Source: Phragmites australis (lineage: Eukaryota > Streptophyta > Magnoliopsida > Poales > Poaceae). From it: a stretch of 64,000 bases of DNA. The translations under genes were made by a program, and so were the position numbers. Location of the stretch: assembly GCF_958298935.1 (NCBI RefSeq), contig NC_084938.1:27819501-27883500 (forward strand), read 5' to 3'. The notes beneath the pieces are model-generated. The model had not been told where the DNA came from, made no database searches, and worked only from the letters and a program-made list of their open reading frames with translations. Numbering within the stretch: position 1 is the stretch's first letter; each line of letters begins with the position of its first letter. Shown piece after piece: positions 1-12,150 of the stretch.

Positions 1-392
1 TGGGAATACTTCGGCAAACACTAAGTGTACGCTATAGATAATTACACTGTCACAGTACATTGTAACAGGCTACTACCCTCTTAGACAAAGTACAGAAGCA
101 CCTCGGAGAGAATGTTCAGGAACGCTACCCCGACGCCTCACTAGTATGGTACGATACGACAACATGCTCCGGCTAGGTATTAAACAAGAACAACTTGGGC
201 AGACAGCGTCTCTCGCCCTACCATTGCTATCCTACAACCTGTCTGATATACGCAAAAGATTGGTTTTCTTTCCCCCAGCATATTCTGCTGCCATCCTTCA
301 AAGTTGTCATAACTTAATCAGCTTCGTTTCGAAGTGCTCATTTGTGATACGGGCCCGGGTCCACCATTTTGGACCCCAATCTATGCTGATTT

Positions 393-3300
393 CTAATGCT
401 GCTGCTGCTGCTGCTGCTGCTGACCTTGCTGCGTCTGGGATGGCTGCTGCTGTATTTGCAGCTGCTGAAGTTGAAGCATCTCGCCAGTCACGAGTTTCAG
501 ACGCTGAACCTCAGCAGTCAATGCCTCATTCAGGGCTGCATATACATGAATCAGATGAGATACATAAATGATGTAAAGAGTAAAACAAATTGATCCAATC
601 AATACAATAGGCGGCAATACATCGACATAATGTTTCTCATGTGGCGTGAAACAACAAGAAGCTAGAATATGAATTGGGCGAGTAGCCAAGTACTCAATGT
701 CATGAAAAAAATGACCACACGTGTGACTCAAATAACACAACACAGCTTGACTGACTTAATCTGATAACAACTAGACTGACTCAAATTGTTAATTGAAGCT
801 GAGCAAGTACAAGACCATGGACACAATACAAGAGTAATACAAATGATCAATAACGTAGCATTGCACCAAACATGGAGATAACGCAACATCATACATGTTA
901 TTTTTACCCATGCAAGTTTTAAAGGTGGGGCTCCTAGTCACTAAAATAGTGTTATCATGAACTAAGGCCAGCTAACTATGAAGAATCACCAGCATTTTAT
1001 CTTGCCAACTACAGTCACTTATGCTGGCAAAACAGTATCTGTGCCGATGCTGTTCAGAGTTGAACATTTGTCAGTAACTATTGCACTATAGGCAGACCAT
1101 ACACCTTAATTATGGACTGTATATCAACCACTGGCAATGCCCCATACCATTTTTCAAATCACTAGTGTTTTATTGTCTGTCCATGGTAAGGAAATCCTAA
1201 ATCCTAGTTTAAGCCTGGTGCATCAGATTATATATAAGCGCAAAAATATGGCATATAGGGTGTAGAAGAAATAACCAGCGGTCAGTGGATATCACTAGAG
1301 CAAAGGTTCAAAAACAATTTCTGCAGAAACAGAAAATCAGCAAAACCACTGATGTGGGATTTTTTCAGAAATGTACCCAGAAACTAGGTAAATTTTTGCA
1401 ATTGATCAAAGTTTTGGAATCGGGGGCAAAGCTACCAGTGGTGCAGAGGAGGGCTGGAGTACTGGCGCTCTTCCTGCAACACCCCTGGGATCCCCCACTA
1501 CTATCATCTGATATTCCAATTTGAATCAGCTATCGTATTCTATTTCAAGACTCGCTGCACTGAATTTTGTTGAACACTCGGAAAAGAAAACCCAAAAGTC
1601 TTTAAAAGTAACCTACAAATCAGGAAAAGCTAACACCTTCAGTGGACAATACTAGGCAGTCTAGGCATCGCACTCTTCATAAATATGTGCAAACATTCTT
1701 AGGATAAACAATGGACTGCAAAAGAAACCAAGGGAGACTTTTGTGTCTAACTAAAACAGGAATATGCTTGATATATCATTTGACAACTAAGACTGCAAAC
1801 GATCTCATTGTTCAATCATGACTGCAAGAGTAATATATCTGGTTCATATTTTTTTTAGAAGGGTTGGAAAAAATTACATATCATGGGTACATTGGTACGG
1901 AGAAATCTTCAACCCACCACTGAAAGCAGCCTTCTATAGAACAGTTGTGGTGTGCAATTTCTGAGCATCCAATAAATATTTTTTGTTTCTGAGAAATTGG
2001 AGCAGTAAAAGCTATACCATGATCGCTATCATAAGCTTCATAAGCTTATGCAGAAGACAATCCATCTACTTACCTAGTAATTAACAAACTAGATTGCCAG
2101 AACATGTTATATTAGGACATTTCAAGCAGCAGCATTAAGAGAATCAATGAAATTAGTGTCATTGTAAATTTGCTTAGCAATTGACTAACTCAAAGGTATA
2201 ACAGACAGTTATTCTTTTCTAAACTAGGATGGTTTTTCTTTTCTAAGGCATCTAGTCTGATTGCAAAACTTATCATATGCATCATACAAACTCAAAACAC
2301 TGGAAAAGTATATTCCACATGAAAAGTTTCAAATTATACTAACAAGATTAAGTTGAACATGAAATGTTTCAACCACCAAAAAAACTGTCCTAGATCTACT
2401 ATTGGAGATTCTGTGACCAAGGAATACAAAACTTCTGTGAGCAAGTCAACCATTGGATATTGAAAGTTAACCAAATGGACAATGTGTGAGAATTCAAGTT
2501 TACACAACTAGTTTTGCTAGCTTTTCAAGCAAGATACCCTTCAATTTCACTGTCACCAGAAAATTAAACTGAGCATTGCTGACAAGGATTGAAAAGGGCA
2601 TACCATCTCTTAGTTGTGCTTGCTGCTCCATTGCTTGCAGCCTGATTTTCAACTCATTGTTCTGAGTTGCCAGTCCGGCTGAGTCCCTCTGCAAACAAGT
2701 ACAACAAGGGTAACTTACTTAGATCAGCACAATCATAAGCCAGATCAAAATTTCCACCAGCTCCAAAGAACAAACCTGCAGCATTGTCAACTGTGCTGAG
2801 AGTGTAGTAGCCTCCGTCTGCAATACCTGTACCTTATGCTCAAGCTCTTGAATGTACCTCATCTTGCGCTCCTTTGACCTTGCTGCAGACTGTCGATTCG
2901 CCAGGATCCTGGAAATTTTCACAAGGAAAAATGCTTAATTTCAGGAAAAGAGATCAACTTTCCTACTAGACTAGATGAAGAAATGCACACCTCTTGACCC
3001 TCTTGGGATCCGTCAAAGCTATCTCAGCAAGCCGCTCATTGGCCATGATCTTCTTCTTCTCAGCCTCAGAGAACTCTCCATTGGCAAACTCAGCATCAAA
3101 CAGTGCCGCAGCACCACCTTCCAGGGACCGGCTGCCGCTCCTGGTGAGGCCACCGCTGGGAGACGGCAGTGGAAGCTTTGGTGACTCATCACCAGCGGCG
3201 AAGTTGAGCTTCCCCATAAAGCTGTCCATCGACAGGCTGCGACAATGCCGGGACTTGGCTGCGTCCTTCCTCTCTACCGACGTGGACTGGCTCTCCGCCT

Positions 3301-3961
3301 CGTTCTCGCTGCTCTCCGCCGCGCTCCCGGTCCGCGTGCCGCTCGCACGGCTGTCGCGGTCGTCGTGGCGCTCCCCGGAGGAGTTGAGTGGGTCCAGCCC
3401 GTCCAGGTCCATGTAGGCGTTGACGAGGTCATACAGGGCTGCGTCGTCGCCGTCCGATCTGCACCCCTCCGCCGCCGTCGCCGCCTCGCGCTTCACCGGC
3501 GCCGTCGGCGGCAGCAGCGGGCTGAGCTGCGCGAACCCGAAGGGTATGTCGCTCTGCGACCTCCGGTGCCCCGCCCTCCTGGGCGGTAGCCCGAACGGCG
3601 GCGGGTCGGAGCTCGACGACGGCGGGGAAGGCGGTATAGCGGGCGCCGCGCCCAGATCGGCGTGTGGCGGCGGGAGCGAGTCGAGCGAGAAGAAGAGGGG
3701 CTGGGACAGCGAGCGCGCGTGGTGGCCCCCACCGCCGGGCGCGGGGATCTGGGCGTAGGGGGACGGGAGACGCACCTGCGGGTGCGCCGGCGGCCGGAGC
3801 GACGGCGAGAGGCGCCGGTACGCGGACGCCGAGGCGGCGGAGGGCAGGTCGAGCGGGGTCGGGGAGCGCGGCACCGGCGGCTGCTGCTGCCCCCCGCCGC
3901 CGGCGACCTGCGGCGAGTGGTGGTGGCGCGCAGCGGGGTCGGCGGCTCCCGGGTCGTCCAT
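393..3961 (-). CDS. Group I bZIP transcription factor (bZIP29/VIP1/RF2-like), four exons
   Basis: Minus-strand gene with exons 2991-3961, 2776-2908, 2604-2688 and 393-535. All junctions are GT/AG and the total of 1332 nt is in frame (443 aa plus stop). I chose the ATG at 3959-3961 because the protein then opens [10 protein letters not shown], followed by a Pro/Ser-rich region. Three HXRXXS motifs (residues about 81-86, 132-137, 239-244) match the 14-3-3/phosphorylation sites known in VIP1-type bZIPs, which shuttle between cytoplasm and nucleus. The basic region (about 321-340) contains [12 protein letters not shown], with Lys where most bZIPs have Arg, a group I hallmark. A leucine zipper continues through exons 2-4. 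The C-terminus is a short polyglutamine tract encoded by a (CAG)n run at 398-421, then a stop. Intron 3 is about 2.1 kb and holds no recognisable gene. The family controls vascular, cell-wall and osmotic-stress genes; the exact orthologue is not determined. Confidence 0.93.
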
Positions 3962-4270
3962 CGGGGAGCTCCTCGAACGATCCGGAGCAGGAGCTGCTGG
4001 AATGCCGAGGGCGAGGGCGAGGGCGAGGGCGAGGGGAGGGAGGAGGCAAAGCCAAGGCGCCGACTTGGAGCTGGAGACGGCGAAGTGGATGGACGCGCAC
4101 GCCGTCCAGACCAGGCCAGGCGAGGAGCAGCAAGCTATAGCTAGAAAAAAAAAAGCAAAGGTTTTTCCGCGCAAGCAATTGGATTTTTTTTTCTTTTTTT
4201 GGGGTTCGCGTGTGCATGTGGCCCGAGGCGGGGTTACGTGACGCCTGATTCTATTGGAGAGAATGTACAA
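3962..4270 (-). promoter_or_regulatory. 5' UTR and proximal promoter of the bZIP gene
   Basis: GC-rich sequence directly upstream of the bZIP ATG. It contains a hexanucleotide microsatellite, (CGAGGG)5 at about 4006-4035, and A/T runs near 4144-4200. GC content falls sharply beyond about 4200, which fits a grass 5' UTR giving way to upstream DNA. The transcription start cannot be fixed from sequence alone. Confidence 0.5.
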
Positions 4271-6054
4271 ATCAGCCCCTCTTTTCGTTGGATTTTAATA
4301 AATAAATTATTTTTTATTGCTGGGTTTGGATTTGGTGTTGTTAATGATTGATGGCGCCGCAATTAGTGGGTGCGTTTGCGTGGGGTTAGGCATTTCAGTT
4401 TAACGTGTCTCTGTGTAGACTACGCTTCCGCACGGTCTTGATTTCTTCCGTGTTTTTTTTACGAGTATAAAGTAGCGTACATATACATACACTATATGTA
4501 TGAATACTATACATACTATAAATATGTTTTTATTATACATCTACAGATAATATTATGAAAGCATATCGCTTATGGATGAAACGAATGATCGGAAGGATAA
4601 GGAATACAGAAAAGAAGAGAGAACAATTTGAGCCAAACACAACCACAAAAAGAGGAGACTCTTCTCTTGGCTTGGGTTATTTCTCCACAGCTCTATATTG
4701 CCTGAGCAGTTCATGAGGCATACAGCGAGTCCCTCCAGTTTGAAGATGACCTAAAATTGCTATCTTTAAGTTGACTTTCTATGTACGTTAGATATTGATC
4801 CAACAACCACTTCATCCAAGATTTTCTAACCTAGAGAGAAAAATGAACACCTTGGTGAAACTTACAAACAAACCGGTAAAAGTTATTTTCTAATATAGGG
4901 GGAAAGAATGTCTTGGTGGACCCTGAAAACACAAGGACAGATAAATTTCTAACCCAGGAAAAAAAGGTTTAACATGGACGATCGTATGAGGCACTTATTT
5001 ATTTATTAATTTTGCGAAAGGGGTACGGATTTAATTAAAATTTTAGAAAATGTACATCTTTTTTTACATTGAAGACCCTCACAAACAAAGAAAATACAAA
5101 AAAGGATGACAAGGTCCTCATTGTAATCTTCTTCATCATCCATCTCTTCCACTGGCCGTCACAGCGCCCTGCTAGAGAGCCGAACCAGCAATCAATGCCA
5201 GAGTTTTGTCCTCCAACCGAAGCTGATGAAGTAACCTAAACGTTGGATCTCTGCATGAGCCAACATTCTAGACCCTCCAGGATGCATCTCCCACTTTGAA
5301 CGAGCATTGGCAACCATCTCAGCATCGTCGGTCGAGGAAACTCATCTCTAGCATCCCCACCGTCAGACTCGCCCAAGATAGAGACCCAAAACACATATCC
5401 GCCATCGCCGAACCAAAGACCGATGACCTGGAAGCTCACACAACCAAAAAAGGGGATCTTAAGACCCTCCCCCCACATCACAGCAACCGTACAAACACAT
5501 AACTCCCAAAGCTGTTGTCGGAGAGCACGCCGAGACTGATGACCTAGCTGGAGACACCATGGAGGAACAAAAGCCAATAAGGAGCCGTCGTCGATGACTC
5601 CACACGGAACCTAGATCTACTGATCTGACGAGACCTAAACTAGCTAAACTACACCTAGGAACTACTATCTACCCTACCAACTATGTCGGATGCTGATTTA
5701 TCTGTTTCCCTCCTCCTCTGAGGCTGAAAAAGCTATCGGAGGATAGTGGACGGTGAGATCGACACCGATTCCGAAGTTTGCCTCTCAGTCGCCTCGCTCC
5801 ACTGTAGTCGGTGGACAAAACGGTTTGATCGCATGAGACATTTAAGAGTAGCAAGATTTATTTTCTAAGTATGCTAGATATTTTGGTCGACTTTTTTAAG
5901 TATGTTCGAGGATATCTTCTTTTTTGAATATTTTTAACTATTCATTTTGGAAACAACAAGGACTATCTTAAAAACACGGCAAGGCTTTAGCATACTAATC
6001 CGAAGTAACTATTCGAGCTCGATCTGATCCATTATTACTGTAAGTAAGTATGTA
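4271..6054. other. Intergenic DNA upstream of the bZIP gene
   Basis: AT-rich spacer with no convincing gene. The stretch 5075-5830 has a more even, coding-like base composition and short open frames on both strands. They match nothing I recognise and are closed by stops, so I read it as an old unclassified repeat or gene fragment. Confidence 0.4.
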
Positions 6055-6310
6055 CTCCTTTCGTTTAGAAATAGTAAGACATATTTTTTTAAAAAAAAAT
6101 AAATTTTATATATTTTGATTAACATTTAATTAAACTATAAAAATATCTAGTGTATAAAAATTATGTAATTATATTTATAATTTAAAATAATTTCACACTA
6201 TATAAGCTTTATAGCTATAACAATATATTTTATAAGAACATTTTAATTAAAATCTATCTTTGAAGGGTGAGCTCAAAACAAATACGTCTATTATTTTTGA
6301 AATGAGGAAG
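6055..6310. mobile_element. Stowaway-like (Tc1/mariner) MITE
   Basis: An AT-rich 256-bp block begins CTCCTTTCGTTTAGAAATAG after a TA dinucleotide. Its right end, read in reverse, is CTTCCTCATTTCAAAAATA, the diverged CTCCCTCCGT-type terminus of grass Stowaway elements. The right-hand TA is not preserved, so it is an old copy. Confidence 0.6.
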
Positions 6311-6841
6311 TCCTATACGTGATCAGATAGCACTGGCCGAATTAAATAGCGAATCGACGGTCGGCGCCGGCGCGCCACCCGTCGTCGTTGCGTTGGACTC
6401 GCGCCGGCGAGAGAATTAACTACCTGATGGCCGATGCAGTCGGTGTCCATGCAACGTGCGTGGTCTGCTCGACGTGCGCGACGGCGACGCCGCGCGAGAG
6501 CTAGCGTTAATTAATTCGCTAATGGTCGCTGTGTTGGTTAAGCCTCGTCCACGACGACGGGGGAGGGGTGGGGTCGCCGTCGAGTGCCGCGACAGACGAC
6601 GCTTTCCGCGCCGCTGTCCCGCCCTGCCTGCCAGGAAAGAGGTGGACGCCCTCGCCTCGACGCGCCCACTGCAGAGTGCAGACTGGATTGCCTGCCATTG
6701 CGGCCATTCCACGGATCTTTCACCCTTTCCGCGAAATCTTAATCTCGTTTATTAAACGAACGAGATTTATAGGACATGACCTTGAAAGATAGATTTGAAA
6801 TGGACGAGACCTTCGAAACCATGACTATAAAGTCTCATCCG
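6311..6841. other. GC-rich spacer before the copia element
   Basis: A GC-rich patch (6360-6720) with short frames on both strands and no recognised protein, followed by AT-rich DNA. It may be a gene fragment or CpG-rich spacer. Confidence 0.3.
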
Positions 6842-6969
6842 TGTTAAACATAGTAATGTATATCTATAGATAGAAACTAACATCTCCATAATTTCCGTAT
6901 GATTGGTTGGCCACGGTTGTAATCTTCTTGATGTTTACCATCTATATATATGAAAGTCTAGACCCTAGA
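6842..6969 (+). repeat. 5' LTR of the copia element
   Basis: Starts TGTTAAACATAG, contains TATATATATGAAAG near its end and stops at CCCTAGA. It differs from the 3' copy at three sites (T/C, A/C and A/G) in its first half. Confidence 0.88.
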
Positions 6970-6990
6970 GCCACAATTTTTCCTATAACG

Positions 6991-9900
6991 ATGTCATCTT
7001 CCTCCTCCTCCCCCACCACCTCCGCCGCCATCTCCAGCCCCATCGGTTCTTCTACCTTTGCCCTCGTACCAATCCACCATGCCGTTACCATCTGGCTCTC
7101 AAAAACCAATTATAACCTATGGCACGCCCAGCTCCTCCCCTATCTTCGGAGTATGAAGCTTTTGGGTTTTCTCGATGGATCCACGACGACACCACCGAAG
7201 CAAGTTGCATCATCGACTGCCGTGGGTGCTGAACTCGTACCAAACCCGGCATACGACCGGTGGTATGACCAAGACCAACAAGTCCTCAGTGGACTTCTCT
7301 CCTCGATGACCGAGGACATTCTCCAAGATGTAACCAGTGCCACGACATCTAGAGAAGCATGGGACACCCTCCAGCGCATGTTCTCCTCCGCTACACGTGC
7401 TCGAGCCGTCCAGATCAGGATTGATCTTGCTACCACAAAGAAGCGAGATCTGTCAGCTGCTGAGTACTTTCGCAAGATCAAGGGTCTTGCCTCGGAGCTC
7501 ACCGCTGCCGGTATCCCTCTCCGAGATGATGAAGTGATTGCCTACCTCTTGGCTGGTCTTGGTTCGGATTATGATCCATTCGTTACCTCCATGACCACCA
7601 AGACTGAGCCGCTCACCCTGGATGATGTCTACGCACACCTGATGTCTTTTGAGGCGCGACAACTCCAACATCAAGCGGAGATGCGTCTTCATGTTGGCGC
7701 CTCGGCCAATTTTGCCAGACGTGGCGGCCAGCAGCGAACTCGTGGTCGCAGTGGATCGTGGCCTGGCCGGACTCGTGGTCGCGGTGGACAGCAATCTGGT
7801 CGGACTCGGGGCCCTTCCCAGCCTGCTAGTCGTGATGGATCTCGTCGCCCTACTTGTCAGATCTGCAGCCGTGAAGGACACACCGCGATAAAATGCTGGT
7901 ATCGCATGGACGAATCTTATCAAGAGGAGCAACCATATGCTGTTGTGGCTGCGACATCTTCATACAAGGTAGATCCAAATTGGTATAGTGACACGGGTGC
8001 CACAGATCACATCACCAGTGACCTTGATCGCCTTGCTCTACGCGAACAATATCGTGGCCATGAAACTGTACAAGTCGGCAATGGAGCAGGTTTGCCAATT
8101 GTGCATCTCGGTTCTTGTTCTATTAATACTGCCATTCGTCCTCTAGCTTTAAATCATGTTTTGCATGTCCCTAACATCTCTAAACATCTTCTTTCCGTAC
8201 ATAAGCTTTCTCGTGATAACAATGTCTTTTTTGAATTTCATCCATCTTATTTTCTTATAAAGGACCGAATCACGAAGAAACTACTTCTGGAAGGAAGATG
8301 TGAGTCTGGTCTTTATCCAATTAAGCCATCTGATGTTGCATCTCTCAAACATGCTCTTGTGAGTACCACTGCGCGCCCGGATCAGTGGCATGCCTGGTTT
8401 GGCCACCCCTCATCACAAGTTGTCAAGTCCCTGTTGCGTCTTCATAATCTTCCCTATGTCCAGGAGTCGAGTCTCTCAATTTGTAATGCATGTCAGCTAG
8501 CTAAGAGTCATCAATTGCCATATAATCATTCTCTTCATCGTTCTAATTCTCCACTTGAACTTATCTTTTCTGATGTATGGGGACCTGCCCCTATATCTGT
8601 TGGAGGTTTTAAATATTACATCAGTTTTATTGATGATTTTAGCAAGTTCACGTGGATTTATTTGATGCATGATAGGACTGATGCTCAACGTATTTTTCTC
8701 CAATTTCAAGCTCATGTTGAACGGCTCCTTGACACAAAAATTAAATGTGTTCAATCTGATTAGGGTGGGGAGTATCAAAAATTTCATAATCAATTTTTTA
8801 GGTCTCTTGGTATAGCACATCGTGTTTCCTGCCCTCACACTCATCAACAAAATGGCTCAGCTGAGCGTAAACATCGCCACATAGTTGAAACCGGTCTTGC
8901 GCTTCTAGCTCATGCGTCGATGCCTATTAAATTTTGGGATGAAGCTTTTGTGACGGCCACTTATCTCATAAATCGACTCCCCACCCGCGTCATTGACAAC
9001 TTGTCCCCCTTGGAACGCCTTCTCAAAGTCCCCCCCCCCCCCAATTATTCTTTACTAAAATTTTTTGGTTGTGCTTGTTGGCCTCACCTTCGACCCTATA
9101 ACAAACATAAATTATCTTTTAGATCCAAAGCCTGTGTTTTCATTGGGTACAGCTCTCTTCACAAGGGGTATAAGTGTCTTCATATGGATTCCGGCCGTGT
9201 CTATATTTCCCGTGATGTTATATTTGATGAATCAGTCCTTCCTTTCTCAACTACTCCTTCATCCAACGTTGCTAATAATCAATCTATCCCGCAGGACAAT
9301 GGCAATTTTAATTTGGACATTAACCCTATGCATATTTTGTCTCCTGCTAATGTTATGGATGCAGCAAATCAGGTCACAGATAATCCGGGAGGTCTGGCGC
9401 AAGCATCATCCTCGGGATTGCTCCCGACATCTCCGTGCACAGCAGCCCCGGATCCGACGCACGCCAATGATTCGCCTGCGCTGGTTTCCTCACCAGCCTC
9501 CACACGTGGCACATCTCCGTCCCAGGAATCCGCCTCCCCTGTCGCGTGGTCTCCTCCTGCAGCTGTTGGGCAGTCGCCAGCTGATCCGACACGCTCCTTG
9601 ACTGCCCCGTCTGCAGATGCTGTCGGCCAATCAGTGGCGCGTGAACCGGCTCCTCCCTCCCATCCGTACGGCACTCGGCTTCAACACAACATCAAGCGCC
9701 CCAAAATTCGTTCTGACGGCACAGTCATGTATTCTGCTATCCGGACTTCTCCTACAGAACCTACTTCTCATGTGGCTGCTATGGAACATCCTCTTTGGCG
9801 TACTGCAATGAATGTTGAATATCAAGCTTTGGTCAAAAACAAGACATGGCATCTTGTACCTCCTCGTGCTGGTCTCAATGTTATTGATTGCAAGTGGGTC

Positions 9901-11298
9901 TTCAAACTTAAGCACAAATCTGATGGCTCTATTGACAGATACAAGGCCCGTTTGGTTGCCAAGGGATTCAAGCAGCAGTATGGAGTTGATTATGATGATA
10001 CATTCAGTCATGTCGTCAAGCCTATCACTATTCGACTGTTATTATCTCTTGCAGTATCTCGTGGCTGGTGTCTTCGGCAGATTGACATTCAAAATGCTTT
10101 CTTGCATGGTCTCCTTCATGAAGATGTTTATATGAAACAACCACCAGGTTTTGTGGATGCAAATCATCCTACTTACCTTTGTAAATTGGACAAATCTCTT
10201 TATGGTCTTAAACAGGCTCCACGTGCTTGGTTTTCTCGTTTAAGTGGGGCTCTATTACAGCTGGGATTTCAACCTTCCAAGGCCGATGTTTCCCTCTTCA
10301 TATTCAATAAAGGGGGCATTCAGATTTATATTCTTATTTATGTCGATGATATCATTATTATCAGCTCATCATCATCTGCCTCGGATCGTCTTCTTACTCA
10401 GCTTCAAGCTGATTTTGCAGTCAAAGATCTTGGTCCCCTTGGTTATTTCTTGGGCATTGAAGTTCATCACACAGCTACTGGTCTCCTTTTGACACAACAT
10501 AAATATATTCAAGATCTCCTCTCCCGCACCAACATGCTTGCTTCTAAAGGCGTATCCACCCCTATGCTTCCAACTGATAAATTATCTTTACACAGTGGTG
10601 ATCCTCTCTCTGCTGATGATACCACTCGGTACCGTAGTGTGGTCGGCGCTCTTCAATATTTGTCATTAACCCGACCTAACATATGCTTCTGTGTCAATAG
10701 AGTATGTCAATTTCTATCTGCCCCGACTACTATGCATTGGGCAGCCGTCAAGCGCATCTTGCGCTACTTACATGCAACCTTCGATCTTGGTTTGTGTCTC
10801 ACTCAGACTGGATCCTCATTGTTGAGTGCTTTTTCGGACGCTGATTGGGCCGGGAACCCGAATGATCGTCGCAGCACGGGTGGCTATGCTATTTTCTTTG
10901 GGGGTAATCTTATTTCTTGGAGCTCTCGCAAACAGCCGACTGTTTCTCGTTCTAGCACGGAAGCTGAGTACAAAGCTGTTGCCGACACTACTGCTGAACT
11001 AATATGGATTCAAGTCCTGTTACGGGAGCTCGGAATCCATCAATCACGGCCACCTAGCCTGTGGTGTGACAACATTGGTGCCACCTATCTATCGGCCAAC
11101 CCTATTTTTCATCGGCGCACGAAGCATGTTGAGATAGATTATCATTTTGTTCGGGAAAGGGTTTCTTCTCGACAACTTGATGTCCGGCTTATCTCTTCCA
11201 AAGATCAAATAGCTGATATCATGACTAAGCCATTGGCTACTACTTTGTTTACACAATTTCGGCGCAATCTGAACTTGGTGGCCCGTCGTCCAGATTGA
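6991..11298 (+). pseudogene. copia gag-pol polyprotein with one in-frame stop
   Basis: One frame runs from the ATG at 6991 to the stop at 11296-11298 and is broken only by TAG at 8761-8763. Domains in order: copia-type gag (about residues 20-220), CCHC zinc knuckle (CQICSREGHTAIKC), aspartic protease (WYSDTGATDHIT), GAG-pre-integrase HHCC motif (WHAWFGHP ... CNAC), integrase core, an Asp-, Pro- and Ser-rich linker, reverse transcriptase (YVDDII) and RNase H (SDADWAG, STEAEY). The stop follows immediately after the integrase second catalytic Asp (VQSD) and is most simply a TGG to TAG change. A 12-base C run lies at about 9032-9043, and the frame is open through it. Apart from the stop the frame is clean, so the copy is fairly young, but it could not yield a full polyprotein without readthrough. 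Confidence 0.92.
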
Positions 11299-11305
11299 GG
11301 GGGAG

Positions 11306-11433
11306 TGTTAAACATAGTAATGTATATCTATAGATAGAAACCAACCTCTCCATGATTTCCGTATGATTGGTTGGCCACGGTTGTAATCTTCTTGATGTTT
11401 ACCATCTATATATATGAAAGTCTAGACCCTAGA
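11306..11433 (+). repeat. 3' LTR of the copia element
   Basis: Direct repeat of 6842-6969, preceded by the polypurine tract. Similarity stops at CCCTAGA; the sequence that follows (AGGGTCATCC) is unlike what follows the 5' copy. Confidence 0.88.
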
Positions 11434-12150
11434 AGGGTCATCCTGTGCCATCCATTGTAACAATCCGTTTAATGAACGAGTTCTTTCTCGCTACAATGTC
11501 CGCGGGTCTAACTAAAATGTATGTCCGTTCAATGAGGAAGATATTTTGGGTATATAATTCTGTAATGTGGTTGTGCAGACGTCAGTATTTCTATTTGCTT
11601 GGAACTCAATCGAGAGAGAGTGAGGAGAGGGGAAGGAGGAGAGGGGAGGAAAGGAAAAAAAATGCGGCGAAGTCCTGCCGAAGTAAAGAGATTTTTTTTC
11701 TTTTGTTTTTTAAAATCTGATAGGATAGTTACTAGTACTAGATTTTGATATAGGTTAGATATAGAATTTTTTTATAAATCCAGTAGAATAGTCACTAGAT
11801 ATAGGTTAGAATATAGATCTAGATTAAAAATCAAGGTTAGATATAGCTTAGCAACTAGATCATATTTATATTTATATTTTAGCAATTAGATATAGTATTT
11901 AGACATATATTAGGTATTAGATGTACGATTTAGATATAGTGTAGGTATAAGTAAGGTAGTAGATGTAGGATCTGGAATTGTTTGATGTAACGCTAATATT
12001 CTGTTGCAGTACAGTAGGGACATGTTTGTAATAAATTTTTCATTGTAGATGTAGTTTTACACAATTATTTATGTTTTATCGTAATAATGTTAGAGTTTTT
12101 GTTGATAGTTGCCAGGTATATCTGATTAGTGAAAATTTAGGTTTTTTTAT
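11434..12150. other. AT-rich spacer between copia and MULE remnants
   Basis: Purine-rich DNA (11610-11690), then about 300 bp built of irregular TAGATATAGG-type repeats (11720-11950). No gene is seen. It may include the degraded left end of the following Mutator-like element. Confidence 0.35.

Larger units (their letters stand above)
6842..11433 (+). mobile_element. Ty1/copia LTR retrotransposon with very short LTRs
   Basis: About 4.6 kb, bounded by 128-bp direct repeats (6842-6969 and 11306-11433) that begin TGTTAAACATAG and differ at three positions, so roughly 98% identical. A polypurine tract (TTGAGGGGGAG) lies directly before the 3' LTR. The internal region is one gag-pol frame in copia order (protease, integrase, RT, RNase H). 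TCATCC occurs 1 base before the 5' LTR and 3 bases after the 3' LTR and is the probable target duplication. Neither repeat ends in the usual CA, and no initiator-Met primer site is visible between the 5' LTR and the gag ATG, only 21 bases away. The primer site was either lost or is atypical. Confidence 0.9.

Noticed and set aside
1285..1524. 79-codon frame in the long bZIP intron
   Set aside because: No domain, no splice or promoter context, and it lies within an intron; treated as chance.
3245..4241. Several open frames of 79-160 codons on the plus strand opposite the bZIP first exon
   Set aside because: They are opposite-strand shadows of a GC-rich exon; composition is Arg/Ala-rich low complexity with no domain, while the minus-strand frame has conserved motifs and proper splice sites.
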